The position numbers were made by a program, and so were the translations under genes. A stretch of 64,000 bases of DNA from Streptomyces sp. NBC_01775 (GTDB lineage Bacteria > Actinomycetota > Actinomycetes > Streptomycetales > Streptomycetaceae): positions 6,448,001-6,512,000 of the forward strand of contig NZ_CP109104.1 in the NCBI RefSeq assembly GCF_035917675.1, written 5' to 3'. The notes below the pieces were generated by a model. That model saw only the letters and a list, made by a program, of their open reading frames with translations. It did not search any database and was not told the DNA's origin. The first letter of the stretch is position 1. Each line of letters begins with the position of its first letter. This document shows, piece after piece, positions 37,293-45,731 of this stretch.

Positions 37293-38267
37293 ATGCGCGC
37301 CGACCGGCTGGTCTCACTGGTACTGCTGCTGCGCCAGCGCGGCCGGCTGACCGCGGACACGCTGGCCCGTGAGCTGGAGGTATCCACCCGCACCGTGCTG
37401 CGCGACATCGAGGCGCTGTCCGCGGCCGGCGTCCCGGTCTACGCCGAACGCGGCCGGCACGGCGGTTTCGCGTTGTCGCCCGGTTTCCGGACCGAGCTCA
37501 CCGGGCTGAACCACGACGAGGCCCTCGCCTTGCTGACCGCCGGATCGGCGCGCGGCGAGCAGGCATTCGGCCTCAGCTCGGCGCTCGCCTCAGCCATGCG
37601 GAAGGTGGTCGACGCACTGCCCGAAAGCCACCGGGCCACCGCCAGCGACGCGACCCAGCGATTCCTCCTCGACCCGGAGACCGACCTGCTCTCACGCCGG
37701 CTGGTCACTGAGGAAGTACCCGACACCACAATGATCGAGGTCCGGCGCGCGGTGCTCGCCGGACACAAGCTGCGTATCCACTACGCGGCCACGGACCAGA
37801 CGCCACAGTGGCGCACGGTGGACCCGATCGGCCTGGTGACCGTCCGCGACCGGGGCTATTTGCTGGCCACGAGATCCGGCGAGGACCGCACCTACCGGCT
37901 GTCGCGGGTGTTGGCCGCCGAGGAACTCCCCGAAACGGCACAGCGACCGAACCAGGTCGATCTGGACCGGATCTGGCGGGAGCGCTCCGCGCAGTTTCTC
38001 TCCGGCGGCGACCACATCACCGTGCTGGTACGGGTGAACCCGGCGCGGCGGGAGGACCTGTTCGACACCGCGCTGGCCGTCCGCTCAGAAGAACCCGACG
38101 CAGACGGCTGGCTGCGGCTGAAGGCGACCTTCCAAGACTCACGACACGCCGAATGGGCGCTGTGGCAGCTCAGCACGGACGCGGAAGCCCTGGCCCCGCA
38201 GTCGTTGCGCACCTCCCTGCGCAACCGAGCCGTCGCGATTGCCACCCGCTACGGAGACTCATCCTGA
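37293..38267 (+). CDS. YafY-type transcriptional regulator (HTH + WYL domain)
   Basis: A 324-residue protein from ATG 37293. The N-terminal winged HTH (about 5-60) covers RLVSLVLLLRQRGRLTADTL, TRTVLRDIEALSAAGVPVYA. A linker leads to a WYL domain (about 140-210; LRIHYAATDQTPQWRTVDPI, RGYLLATRSGEDRTYRLSR) and the WCX C-terminal extension (about 235-315). WYL domains sense nucleotides or other ligands. It is divergent from RidA. Confidence 0.88.
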   Translation: MRADRLVSLVLLLRQRGRLTADTLARELEVSTRTVLRDIEALSAAGVPVYAERGRHGGFALSPGFRTELTGLNHDEALALLTAGSARGEQAFGLSSALASAMRKVVDALPESHRATASDATQRFLLDPETDLLSRRLVTEEVPDTTMIEVRRAVLAGHKLRIHYAATDQTPQWRTVDPIGLVTVRDRGYLLATRSGEDRTYRLSRVLAAEELPETAQRPNQVDLDRIWRERSAQFLSGGDHITVLVRVNPARREDLFDTALAVRSEEPDADGWLRLKATFQDSRHAEWALWQLSTDAEALAPQSLRTSLRNRAVAIATRYGDSS

Positions 38268-38708
38268 AACGGACCTGGCGACCTCTCAGGTCATAGACGT
38301 GCGGAGGACGTCGCAATGCCGCGGACCCCGGACGGACGGCCACGGCCGAATCGAGCTGACGATGTTCCACGCGCTGCCCCGAAGGCATCGTCGTCGGGCC
38401 GGCCGAGCACCTCAGCTGAAGGCTGCCGGAGGGGCCGTGCGCCCGAAGCTCATCCGGACCTCTGCGCCTGGGAGCTGCACCGGACCAGGCCGACGGTGCC
38501 GTCCCGTCGGTCCGCAGCGGCACGCGGGTCCGACCCCACCTCGGTCGGCTCCTCGCCACGGCCGGCTTGCGACTTCATCCAGGGCCGTGGCCGGACTCCA
38601 CACGCCAGCGGGCCCCGCTACTCTCGCTGACGCCCCGCAAAGGTGTACCGGACGGCAGATCGCGGCTCTCGACGCGCCACCGCCAACCACGCACGAGCTC
38701 GTCGGGCC
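38268..38708. other. 441-bp gap without recognisable gene
   Basis: Between the WYL regulator and the end of the protein kinase gene. All six frames give Arg/Pro-rich translations without domain patterns. I see no hairpin, promoter or repeat of note. Confidence 0.6.
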
Positions 38709-40229
38709 TCACGTCCTCAGCAGGGCCGCGAGGCTTTGGTGCCGCTCATACAGCTGCGGAGCGTGGCGGCGCAGAGCGGTGTCCAGCCGCGCGAGTTCCG
38801 TGAGCGCCGCCTGTTTCGAGGTGAAGACCAGGAGGGTCGCGGCGGCGGCCTTCTCCTGGTTCTTGCTCCGAAAGGCCGCCGGGACTGCCTTGCGCGCTCC
38901 GTCCCACAGCACTGCTTCGACGATCCAGGCCCGCGATGAAGCGGGTTGCTGCGTGTAGAGAGAAACGGATTCCAGCCGGTCCCACGACACGTTCCACTCG
39001 TACGTGTTGAAGCGGAAGGCCAGGCCCTGCGGGGACACCGCCACCACCGAGTCGGCCGGTTCCTTCGCCCTACGCAGGAGGAAGACGCCGAAAAGGCAGA
39101 AGAGACCGGCCACGGCGGCGCTGATGAGGAAACCGCCGAGGGTGGGCGCCCCGTCCGAGAAGGTGCCCATCACCACGGTCAGCACGGCAACGGCGAATAC
39201 GCGGTTCGCACCGCTGTTCACCGGTACCGGGCCGCGAACCTCAACTGCCCCGTCCCGGCGTCCGGCTCTCGCCGGGCCCGGCGCGGTCCGGCGCGGTCCT
39301 GGGGGCGTTGTGGTCGAGGAGGCCGCCAGAGGGGTCCTCATCGGGTGGCGGGGGTGCGTAGTCGGGGCTGGGGCTTGCGCTGGGGCCGGGGTTGGGGCCT
39401 GCGCTGTGGCCGTACGCGTGGCCGGCCCGTCGCCGTGCAGCAGGTCCTGCAACCCCTCGGCGCCGGGCCGTCGTTCCGGATCCTTCTCCAGGCAGCGGGC
39501 CAGGACGGGCCGTAGGAGGGGCGGCACGCCATCCAGCTGCGGCACGTCGTGCACCACCCGGTAGAGCTGCGCCGGCACACTGCCTTCTCCGAAGGGCCCT
39601 TCCTTCGTCGCCGCGAAGACGAGGACGGCACCGAGGGAGAAGATGTCGCTCGGGGGGCCGACCGGCGCACCCGATGCCTGCTCGGGGGACATGAAGCCCG
39701 GTGTGCCGATGACCATCCCGGTGCTCGTGAGTGCGGTCGCGCCCTCCGTCGCCTTGGAGATGCCGAAGTCGATCACGCGCGGTCCGTCCGCCGTCACCAG
39801 GATGTTCGACGGCTTGAGGTCACGGTGGACCAGGCCCATTCGGTGGATGGCCTCCAGCGCTTCCGCGAGGCCCGCGGCCAGTGCGCGCACGTCCGACTCG
39901 CTCATCGGCCCGCGTTCCGCCACCAGTTCGGACAGACTGGGGGCCGGAAGGTAGTCGCTGGCGACCCAGGGAATGGTGGCCTCGGGATCGGCGTCGACCA
40001 CGGGGGCGGTCCAGAAGCCACCTATCGCTCTGGCCGCCTCGACCTCGCGCCGGAAGCGGGTACGGAAGGCGGGATCCCCCGCGATCTCGGCCCTGACGAC
40101 CTTAACCGCCACGCGCCGGCCACTCCGCGACTGCCCGAGGTATACCCGGCCCATGCCGCCCTCGCCGAGCCGAGCCGTGAGCCGGTACGGGCCCACGGCT
40201 CTCGGGTCGTCAGAAGTCAGTTCCTCCAC
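38709..40229 (-). CDS. Membrane Ser/Thr protein kinase
   Basis: GTG 40229 has a GGGGGGAAG ribosome binding site; the frame to 40304 is not needed. 506 residues. The Hanks kinase domain (about 15-275) has LGEGGMGRVYLG, catalytic Lys43 in VAVKVVR, HRDLKPSN (135-142), DFGISK (154-159) and SPEQASG. A Pro/Ala/Thr-rich linker leads to two TM helices (about 345-395; VLTVVMGTF, LGGFLISAAVAGLFCLFGVF) and a C-terminal domain of about 110 residues that reads like a PH-type fold (VVAVSPQGLAFRFNTYEWN, WDRLESVSLY). It has no PASTA repeats, so it is not a PknB orthologue. The target is unknown. Confidence 0.88.
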   Translation of the reverse strand: MEELTSDDPRAVGPYRLTARLGEGGMGRVYLGQSRSGRRVAVKVVRAEIAGDPAFRTRFRREVEAARAIGGFWTAPVVDADPEATIPWVASDYLPAPSLSELVAERGPMSESDVRALAAGLAEALEAIHRMGLVHRDLKPSNILVTADGPRVIDFGISKATEGATALTSTGMVIGTPGFMSPEQASGAPVGPPSDIFSLGAVLVFAATKEGPFGEGSVPAQLYRVVHDVPQLDGVPPLLRPVLARCLEKDPERRPGAEGLQDLLHGDGPATRTATAQAPTPAPAQAPAPTTHPRHPMRTPLAASSTTTPPGPRRTAPGPARAGRRDGAVEVRGPVPVNSGANRVFAVAVLTVVMGTFSDGAPTLGGFLISAAVAGLFCLFGVFLLRRAKEPADSVVAVSPQGLAFRFNTYEWNVSWDRLESVSLYTQQPASSRAWIVEAVLWDGARKAVPAAFRSKNQEKAAAATLLVFTSKQAALTELARLDTALRRHAPQLYERHQSLAALLRT

Positions 40230-40368
40230 GCTTCCCCCCAACCGCAGCGGTCCGACACAGCATGCCCGCTTCGGTCCAGGTCCTGCTAAGGGTTCGCAGA
40301 ACAATCAGTTGCTGTCGGCTGGAGCTCCGGCCGAGCTGAGACGGCCGGTTCGCCCAAGTGCGGGACCT

Positions 40369-40800
40369 TCAACTCGCGCCCATCAAGCGGTACATACCGA
40401 TCGAGTCGTGCGTGGTGGTGTCCGCGAAGCCGAACTTCTCGTACAGGAAACGCGCCGGGCCGTCGGCGATCAGTGAGACGTACGCGGTGGCGGGCGCCCG
40501 GCGTTCCAGCTCTTCGGTGAGCGCGGCCATGATGCGCTTGCCGAGGCCTTGCCCCTGGTGTGCGGGGTGCACGCATATGTCGACGACTTGGAACGCGGTA
40601 CCTCCGTCACCGATGATCCGGCCCATGCCGATGGGCTCGCCCTCGTGGTGGAGGACCACGCCGTACCACGTGTTGGGCAGGGCGAGCGCGACCGCCTCGG
40701 GGGTCTTGTCGGAGAGTCCCGCGTCGGTGCGCAGGCGGCGGAAGACCTCGACGGAGGGCACGCCCGCACGCAGCTCGTAAGGGTCACTTGAGTCTGTCAT
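40369..40800 (-). CDS. GNAT-family N-acetyltransferase
   Basis: A 143-residue protein from ATG 40800. The acetyl-CoA motif A is VVDICVHPAHQGQGLGKRIM, with VSLIADGPARFLYEKFGFAD as motif B. The acceptor substrate is unknown. The start codon lies in a small palindrome (CATGTA-T-TACATG, 40798-40810) that includes a -10-like TAACAT 7 bases before the ATG, so the transcript may be leaderless. Confidence 0.85.
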   Translation of the reverse strand: MTDSSDPYELRAGVPSVEVFRRLRTDAGLSDKTPEAVALALPNTWYGVVLHHEGEPIGMGRIIGDGGTAFQVVDICVHPAHQGQGLGKRIMAALTEELERRAPATAYVSLIADGPARFLYEKFGFADTTTHDSIGMYRLMGAS

Positions 40801-40898
40801 GTATTACATGTTAGAGGGTGTGCGGTGGAGGTCGCGACTCGATCCCGCAAACAGGGCCGTGGCGGTTTCGCCGGGGCGCACGGGCATCCGTAGGGGCT

Positions 40899-41120
40899 TT
40901 TGGCTCGGGCCTGTGGCCCTACCGTGGCGTCGAGCCGGTCGAGCCGGTCGAGCATCCGACGCGGATGGGGCACGAGTACGTCGGCATCGTCGAGGAGGTC
41001 GGCAACGAGGTCACCCACGTCAAGCCCGGCCAGTTGTCGTCGGCTCCTTCGTCGCCTCCTGCGGCACCTGCTGGCCGCCTCCGGCGTGCTGGGCACCGGA
41101 TGGTTCGGCGTGGTGGCCGC
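40899..41120 (+). pseudogene. Remnant of zinc-dependent alcohol dehydrogenase
   Basis: The frame gives FGSGLWPYRGVEPVEPVEHP, RMGHEYVGIVEEVGNEVTHV and KPGQ up to 41033, the GroES-like part of a zinc MDR dehydrogenase (GHE catalytic motif present). One missing base near 41037 shifts the frame; the expected VVGSFVASCGTCW continues in the next frame and then breaks again. The Rossmann half is reduced to GVLGTGWFGVVAAQ and is cut by the convergent SgcJ-like gene. No intact start or cofactor site remains. Confidence 0.72.
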
Positions 41121-41543
41121 TCAGCGGATCGGCGTCGTCTGGGCCAGGGCGATGCGCCAGTCGTCGCCCTGGCGGGTCAAGACGTAGGTCATGGCACCGA
41201 CCGAGGGCAGCTCGGACGAGCCCTCCGCTTCGGACCGTTCGTCGTGGACGGTCTTGGTGAGGCTGACGACAGCGACGTCCGGGGTGGTGAACCGGATGTC
41301 GTCGACCTCCAGCGAGGTCCGGACGTCCTTGAGCGGGGAAGAGAGCGCTTCGGTCATGGCCGAAGTGAAGGCCTCACGCCCGAAGAGGCGCCGCCCGGCC
41401 AAGTTGACGATCACCAAGTTCGCGGTGTGCAGCGCAGGCAGCACGTCCGGGTCGATCTGCGCCTCCTGGGACCGCGCGACCAACTCACGGATCCTCTGCT
41501 CGTCGGTGTCGTTGGCGGGGAGAGTGGAGCTCGTGGTGTCCAT
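41121..41543 (-). CDS. SgcJ/EcaC-family SnoaL-like protein
   Basis: A 140-residue NTF2-like protein from ATG 41543. The pattern matches SgcJ/EcaC oxidoreductase-like proteins: DEQRIRELVARSQEAQIDPD, FTSAMTEALSSPLKDVRTSL, DDIRFTTPDVAVVSLTKTV, and a C-terminal YVLTRQGDDWRIALAQTTP. The biochemical role is unclear; relatives occur in antibiotic clusters and as stand-alone genes. It is driven by an apparent MerR-type promoter, although no MerR gene is present in the window. Confidence 0.82.
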   Translation of the reverse strand: MDTTSSTLPANDTDEQRIRELVARSQEAQIDPDVLPALHTANLVIVNLAGRRLFGREAFTSAMTEALSSPLKDVRTSLEVDDIRFTTPDVAVVSLTKTVHDERSEAEGSSELPSVGAMTYVLTRQGDDWRIALAQTTPIR

Positions 41544-41549
41544 GGGGGA

Positions 41550-41580
41550 AACCTAGGACTTCAACTTGAGTTGAAGTCAA
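41550..41580 (-). promoter_or_regulatory. MerR-type promoter with 19-bp spacer and perfect dyad
   Basis: On the minus strand, TTGACT (-35, 41575-41580) and TAGGTT (-10, 41550-41555) are 19 bp apart. The spacer is almost filled by ACTTCAACT-CA-AGTTGAAGT, a dyad with perfect 9-bp arms (41558-41577). Over-long spacing with a dyad between the boxes is the hallmark of MerR-family promoters. The -10 lies 6 bases from the ATG, so the transcript may be leaderless. Confidence 0.75.
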
Positions 41581-41656
41581 CTCCTCTCGCCGACCTGCCA
41601 GTTGCCAGGTGTCCTCACGGGCAGCGACGCGGGTCTTCGCCGGGCGCGGGGCCGTA

Positions 41657-41694
41657 GTGACAGCTATGGCGACCAGGTGACATCTATCGCGACC
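41657..41694. repeat. Two 18-bp imperfect direct repeats
   Basis: GTGACAGCTATGGCGACC (41657-41674) and GTGACATCTATCGCGACC (41677-41694) match at 16 of 18 positions with a 2-bp gap. It is possibly the end of a lost insertion sequence (IS481-like ends look similar), or an operator. Nothing else is in this gap. Confidence 0.5.
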
Positions 41695-41739
41695 GGTCAC
41701 AAGCGTTCGCGCCCCTCACTCGACGTTCGGCGAGAACGC

Positions 41740-43005
41740 TCAGGCTTCGCTGTGAGAGGTCACCTTGGCGGCGGGGTCCGGGGTGCTGTGCCGGGTGGAC
41801 GCCCACAGCACCAGCCCGAGGCAGCTGAACGCGGCACCCAGTGCGCATACGGCGCTCCAGCCGGCCACCGTGTAGAGGGAGGTCGCGGCGATGGCGCCGG
41901 TGGCGCTGCCGATCGAGTAGAAGACCATGTATCCGCCGATCAGCCGGCTGCCCGCGTCCGGGCGCAGCGCGTAGATCAGGGTCTGGTTGGTGACATGGAC
42001 CGACTGCACGGCGAGGTCGAGAAGGATCACCCCGACGGCCAGGGCCCACAGTGAGCTGCGGGCGAAGGCCAAGGGCAGCCACGAGGCGGCGAGCAGTGCC
42101 AGGGCGATGCCGGTGGTCCGCCGGGAGAGGCCGCGGTCGTTGAGGCGGCCCGCCACGGTCGCGGCCAGGGCGCCGGCGACACCGATCAGTCCCAGCGCCC
42201 CGATCGCGCTGTGGGACAGGAAGTACGGGGCCTCGCTGAGCGGCAGCGCGACGCTGCTCCACAGGGTGCTGAAGGCGGCGAAGACCAGCAGAGCGAACAG
42301 GGCCCGGAGCCGCAGCAGTCGCTCCCGTGCGAACAGGGTGATCGTGGAGCGCAGGAGCTGTCCGTAGTGCGGGGTTGTCGGCGGGGCGCCACTGTGGCGC
42401 GGCAGTACTCGGTACAGGACCAGGGCGAGCAGAGCGGTGAGCGAGGCCGAAGCGAGGTAGACGGAGCGCCAGCCCGCGAGATCGGCCACGAGGCCGGACG
42501 CGGTGCGGGCGAGCAGGATTCCGATGACCACGCCGCTGGTGACCAGCCCGACGACCCGTCCGCGCCCGGCGGGAGGGGCCAGTGATGCCGCGAAGGCAAC
42601 CAGCGTCTGCGTGACGACCGCGAGAAGCCCCGTCGCGGCCATGCCCGCGAGCAGGATCACCGCCGTGCGGGCGGTGGCCACCACGGCCAGCGCCATCACC
42701 AGGAGCAGCAACTGGGCCACGACGAGCCGTCTGCGGTCGGCCACGTCGCCCAGCGGCACGAGGAAGAAGAGCCCCAGCCCGTATCCGACATGCGTGAGGG
42801 TGACCACGCTGCCGACAAGCGCCGGGCTCATGGCGAGGTCGTGGCCCATGGTCACCAGGAGCGGCTGGGAGAAGTAGACGTTGGCCACCGCGGCCCCGCA
42901 GGCGACGGCGAACAGTATGACGACGCCACGGGACAGGGCGGACGCGGAACCTTCCCCGCTTCGGGCCTCGGCCGCTCGTGTCACCGCCTCACCGTTGCCG
43001 GACAT
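41740..43005 (-). CDS. MFS transporter, 12 TM (arabinose-efflux-like)
   Basis: ATG 43005 is chosen because GGAGG lies six bases before it. About 421 residues with twelve TM helices: GVVILFAVACGAAVANVYFS, motif A LGDVADRRRLV, ASLAPPAGRGRVVGLVTSGV and so on. It is a small-molecule exporter. It is divergent from an HxlR regulator across 115 bp with a clear inverted repeat, the usual layout for a repressor and its efflux target. Confidence 0.87.
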   Translation of the reverse strand: MSGNGEAVTRAAEARSGEGSASALSRGVVILFAVACGAAVANVYFSQPLLVTMGHDLAMSPALVGSVVTLTHVGYGLGLFFLVPLGDVADRRRLVVAQLLLLVMALAVVATARTAVILLAGMAATGLLAVVTQTLVAFAASLAPPAGRGRVVGLVTSGVVIGILLARTASGLVADLAGWRSVYLASASLTALLALVLYRVLPRHSGAPPTTPHYGQLLRSTITLFARERLLRLRALFALLVFAAFSTLWSSVALPLSEAPYFLSHSAIGALGLIGVAGALAATVAGRLNDRGLSRRTTGIALALLAASWLPLAFARSSLWALAVGVILLDLAVQSVHVTNQTLIYALRPDAGSRLIGGYMVFYSIGSATGAIAATSLYTVAGWSAVCALGAAFSCLGLVLWASTRHSTPDPAAKVTSHSEA

Positions 43006-43035
43006 CAGCATCCCTCCGCGCATCTGGTTTCATCT

Positions 43036-43077
43036 TGCTACCAATCACGACGGCGACGGTAGCCGTTTTTGGTAGCA
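43036..43077. promoter_or_regulatory. Inverted repeat in HxlR/MFS divergent promoter
   Basis: TGCTACCAA (43036-43044) and TTGGTAGCA (43069-43077) are perfect 9-bp arms 24 bp apart, that is, about three helical turns centre to centre. It is a likely operator for the HxlR dimer. Confidence 0.65.
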
Positions 43078-43120
43078 TGTTGCAACCGTTGTGAACGCCA
43101 GAATGAGAGGGAGGGACGCC

Positions 43121-43573
43121 ATGGTGACCAGGACGCGCTTCGACGACAGCGAATGTCCCGTCGCCCGGTCGGTGGACGCGATCGGCGACTGGTGGTCCCT
43201 GCTGATCGTGCGGGACGCCTTCGACGGAAGCCGGCGCTTCGGCGAGTTCCAGCGCAGCCTCGGCGTGGCGAAGAACATCCTCATCGCGCGCCTGCGCACC
43301 CTGGTCGCCGGCGGTGTCCTCGAATCCGTCCCCGCCTCGGACGGCAGCGCCTACCGCGAGTACGTACTGACTCCGAAGGGCGAGGCGCTCTTCCCCGTCA
43401 TCGTGGCGCTGCGGCAGTGGGGCGAACAGAACTTCTTCGCCCCCGGCGAACCACACTCACAGCTGGTCGACCGCCAACAGGGACATCGCCTCCGCGCACT
43501 GGAAGTGCTGTCCGCGGACGGGCGACGGCTGAACCCCGACGACACCACCGTCCACAAGATCTCCCCCCAGTGA
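43121..43573 (+). CDS. HxlR-family transcriptional regulator
   Basis: ATG 43121 has GGAGGG at optimal distance, so the longer frame from GTG 43091 is rejected. 150 residues. HxlR winged helix: CPVARSVDAIGDWWSLLIVR, RFGEFQRSLGVAKNILIARL, YREYVLTPKGEALFPVI. Such regulators respond to quinones, aldehydes or other electrophiles, often through the N-terminal Cys present here (SECPVA). The divergent MFS gene is the probable target. Confidence 0.88.
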   Translation: MVTRTRFDDSECPVARSVDAIGDWWSLLIVRDAFDGSRRFGEFQRSLGVAKNILIARLRTLVAGGVLESVPASDGSAYREYVLTPKGEALFPVIVALRQWGEQNFFAPGEPHSQLVDRQQGHRLRALEVLSADGRRLNPDDTTVHKISPQ

Positions 43574-43957
43574 TCTGAGCCGGAGACCCGGTGCCGAGAC
43601 GCCGCCTGGCCGATGATTCCGAGGCCGGGTGGGATGAACGGCGCGAAGGGGCGCGGCGCGTGCTGCGGAAAGCGTCCGAGGCCACCGGCCAGTCACCTCG
43701 CACATCGCCCTGTGCCGGCCGGGTTTGGGCCGGTGCTCACGGCTCGGAACGCCGACTCGGAACGCCGACTCGGGCGTGCGGAGTTCAGCTTGGAGGCGTT
43801 GAGGGCACCGCCTCGCAACGCATGGGAATGGCTGCGCGACCGATCGGAGCCCGGGCAACAACGAGCGCGAGGTACTGACGCCGGCCACACGGTGCGAGGT
43901 ACTGACGCCGGCCACACGGTGCACGTACGTTTTCCGAGTCCGGGCGACACTGGTTGC
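43574..43957. other. 384-bp gap between HxlR and AAA ATPase genes
   Basis: No domain is recognisable in any frame. It contains a short direct repeat CGGAACGCCGACT (twice, about 43746-43771) and the perfect 27-bp tandem duplication annotated separately. If the ATPase starts further upstream than 43958, the duplication would be coding. Confidence 0.55.
43867..43920. repeat. Perfect 27-bp tandem duplication
   Basis: A unit beginning GCGAGGTACTGACGCC and ending CACACGGT occupies 43867-43893 and again 43894-43920. Because 27 is a multiple of 3 it keeps the frame of the downstream ATPase, in which it would encode RGTDAGHTV twice. Confidence 0.9.
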
Positions 43958-44671
43958 GTGATTGTCGAACGCGCGTATGCCCATCTCTCCTCGTACGACG
44001 AGGAAACCTGGCCTTGGTCGGTGCCCTGCGTCCGACAGCTGCTCAACGAAGGGCTGCGGTTCACCGCACCGGTGACCTTTCTGGTCGGTGAGAACGGCTC
44101 GGGGAAGTCGACCCTGGTCGAGGCGTTGGCGGAGGGGTTCGGCCTGGACTCCTACGGCGGCTCCCACGACTGGCGCTACGCTTCCCCGCGCGGCAAATCG
44201 ACCCTCGGCGAGCGTCTGAAATTCGACGCCGCCTCGGGGCGCGGGCGCCGTATGGTCACCAACTGGTCAGCCCGCAAGGGCTTCTTCCTGCGTGCCGAGA
44301 CCGCGCTGGACGCCCTGGGCAGGGAGGGGTTCTCGCCGGACGACGTCAGCCATGGTGAGGGCTTTCTCGCGGCGTTCCGCGGGAAGTTCCTTCAGGCCGG
44401 GCTCTATGTTCTCGACGAGCCGGAGGCAGCGCTCTCCTTCTCTTCGTGCCTCGAGCTGATCGGGCACATCGACCGGTTGGCCAAGGAGGGCGGCCAGGTC
44501 ATCTGTGCCACGCACTCCCCGTTGCTGACCGCACTGCCGGGCGCGGACATCATCGAGGTCGGTGAGCACGGTATACGGAGGGTCGCCTGGCGGGAGCTCG
44601 GCGTCGTGGATCACTGGCGCCGCTATCTCGCCGACCCGCACGCCTATCTGCGGCACATCGTCGAACCGTAG
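43958..44671 (+). CDS. Small AAA/ABC-type ATPase (YbbL/SMC-like head)
   Basis: GTG 43958 (VIVERAYAHLSSYDEETWPW) gives 237 residues. The frame is open further upstream, so the start is not certain. Walker A is LVGENGSGKSTL (about 42-53), Walker B is LYVLDEPEAAL, and the H-loop is CATHSPLL. The sequence between is short, with no transmembrane partner nearby. It belongs to the single-domain AAA ATPases related to RecF/SMC heads and to some anti-phage and competence proteins. The partner and role are unknown. Confidence 0.82.
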   Translation: MIVERAYAHLSSYDEETWPWSVPCVRQLLNEGLRFTAPVTFLVGENGSGKSTLVEALAEGFGLDSYGGSHDWRYASPRGKSTLGERLKFDAASGRGRRMVTNWSARKGFFLRAETALDALGREGFSPDDVSHGEGFLAAFRGKFLQAGLYVLDEPEAALSFSSCLELIGHIDRLAKEGGQVICATHSPLLTALPGADIIEVGEHGIRRVAWRELGVVDHWRRYLADPHAYLRHIVEP

Positions 44672-44897
44672 GCGGGTCCCCCTCAGCGCTCGTCACATGG
44701 GCGATGCAGAGGACCCGACTCTCGGCGTTTGCCAACAGGCGTGCTGACTTGCCAACTGTGCTGCGTCGTCACACCGCACACGACACCGCACACGCTGCCT
44801 TCGCCGGCGAACGCTCATGACAGCGTGCTGTTCTGACCGTTGCTGGAGACCCACCCCGGCTGTAGGGCCCCGCGGTTGGTGTCGGAGGCAGGGCGGA

Positions 44898-45731
44898 TCA
44901 GCGCAGTCCGGCGAAGAGATCGTTCTCCGGTACGGCGGCGCCGGTGGCGTCCTTGACACGTACGAAGGTCTCCATGCCCATCAACTCGCCGAACCTCTCC
45001 TTGCCCATCTTGAGGAAGAAGATGTTCTCGCCCTGACTGGCGTGCGCGGCCAACGCGTCGAACTTCTGACCGCTGAACGCGGTGGTGTCCACCCACGTGG
45101 TGATCTCATCGTCGGGGAGGCCGATCTCGGCCATCGCGGCGGTCTCGGCAGGATCCGGCTCCGGCATGTCCTCGTGAAACTCGCGCATGATCTCGCCGAA
45201 CCGCTGCATCATCGAGCGGGGCATCGTGGTCCAGTACACCTTCGGTGTCAGCGTGGTCATCTCCAGCGCCGCCATCGTGATGCGGTGGGCCTGGATGTGG
45301 TCGGGGTGGCCGTAGAAGCCGTTCTCGTCGTAGGTGACGACCACATCGGGTCGGTAGTGCCGCATGAGTTCCGCGAGTCGGGCCGCGCCTTCCTGCACGG
45401 GGGTCTGCCAGAAGGATCCGGGGGCGTCGTTGCTCGACCAGCCCGCCATCCCGGAGTCGGCATAGTCCAGCATCTCCAGATCGCTGACCTTCAGGACGTC
45501 ACAGCTCGCCTTGAGTTCTTGACGGCGCATCAGGGCGACGGCCGACGAATCGTGCCCGGGATCGCCCGGCTTGGCACCCCCCGTTCCGTCACCGTAACCG
45601 CCGTCGGTACACGTCACGAGAACTGTGCGGATGCCTTCCGCCGCGTACTGCGCGAGGACCCCTCCGGTTCCGGTGGCCTCGTCGTCGGGGTGGGCGTGTA
45701 CTGCCATGAGCGTCAAGGGCCGGTCAGTCAT
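44898..45731 (-). CDS. PIG-L-family deacetylase, mycothiol conjugate amidase-like
   Basis: A 277-residue protein from ATG 45731 with a near-perfect ribosome binding site (AGGAGGA). The zinc site AHPDDEA is near residue 13 and HPDHIQ is about 150. VTCTDGGYGDG and the middle region resemble MshB/Mca enzymes that act on mycothiol or its conjugates. Mca itself normally starts similarly but differs in the C-terminal half, so a related N-acetylglucosaminyl deacetylase is equally possible. It is monocistronic. Confidence 0.82.
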   Translation of the reverse strand: MTDRPLTLMAVHAHPDDEATGTGGVLAQYAAEGIRTVLVTCTDGGYGDGTGGAKPGDPGHDSSAVALMRRQELKASCDVLKVSDLEMLDYADSGMAGWSSNDAPGSFWQTPVQEGAARLAELMRHYRPDVVVTYDENGFYGHPDHIQAHRITMAALEMTTLTPKVYWTTMPRSMMQRFGEIMREFHEDMPEPDPAETAAMAEIGLPDDEITTWVDTTAFSGQKFDALAAHASQGENIFFLKMGKERFGELMGMETFVRVKDATGAAVPENDLFAGLR

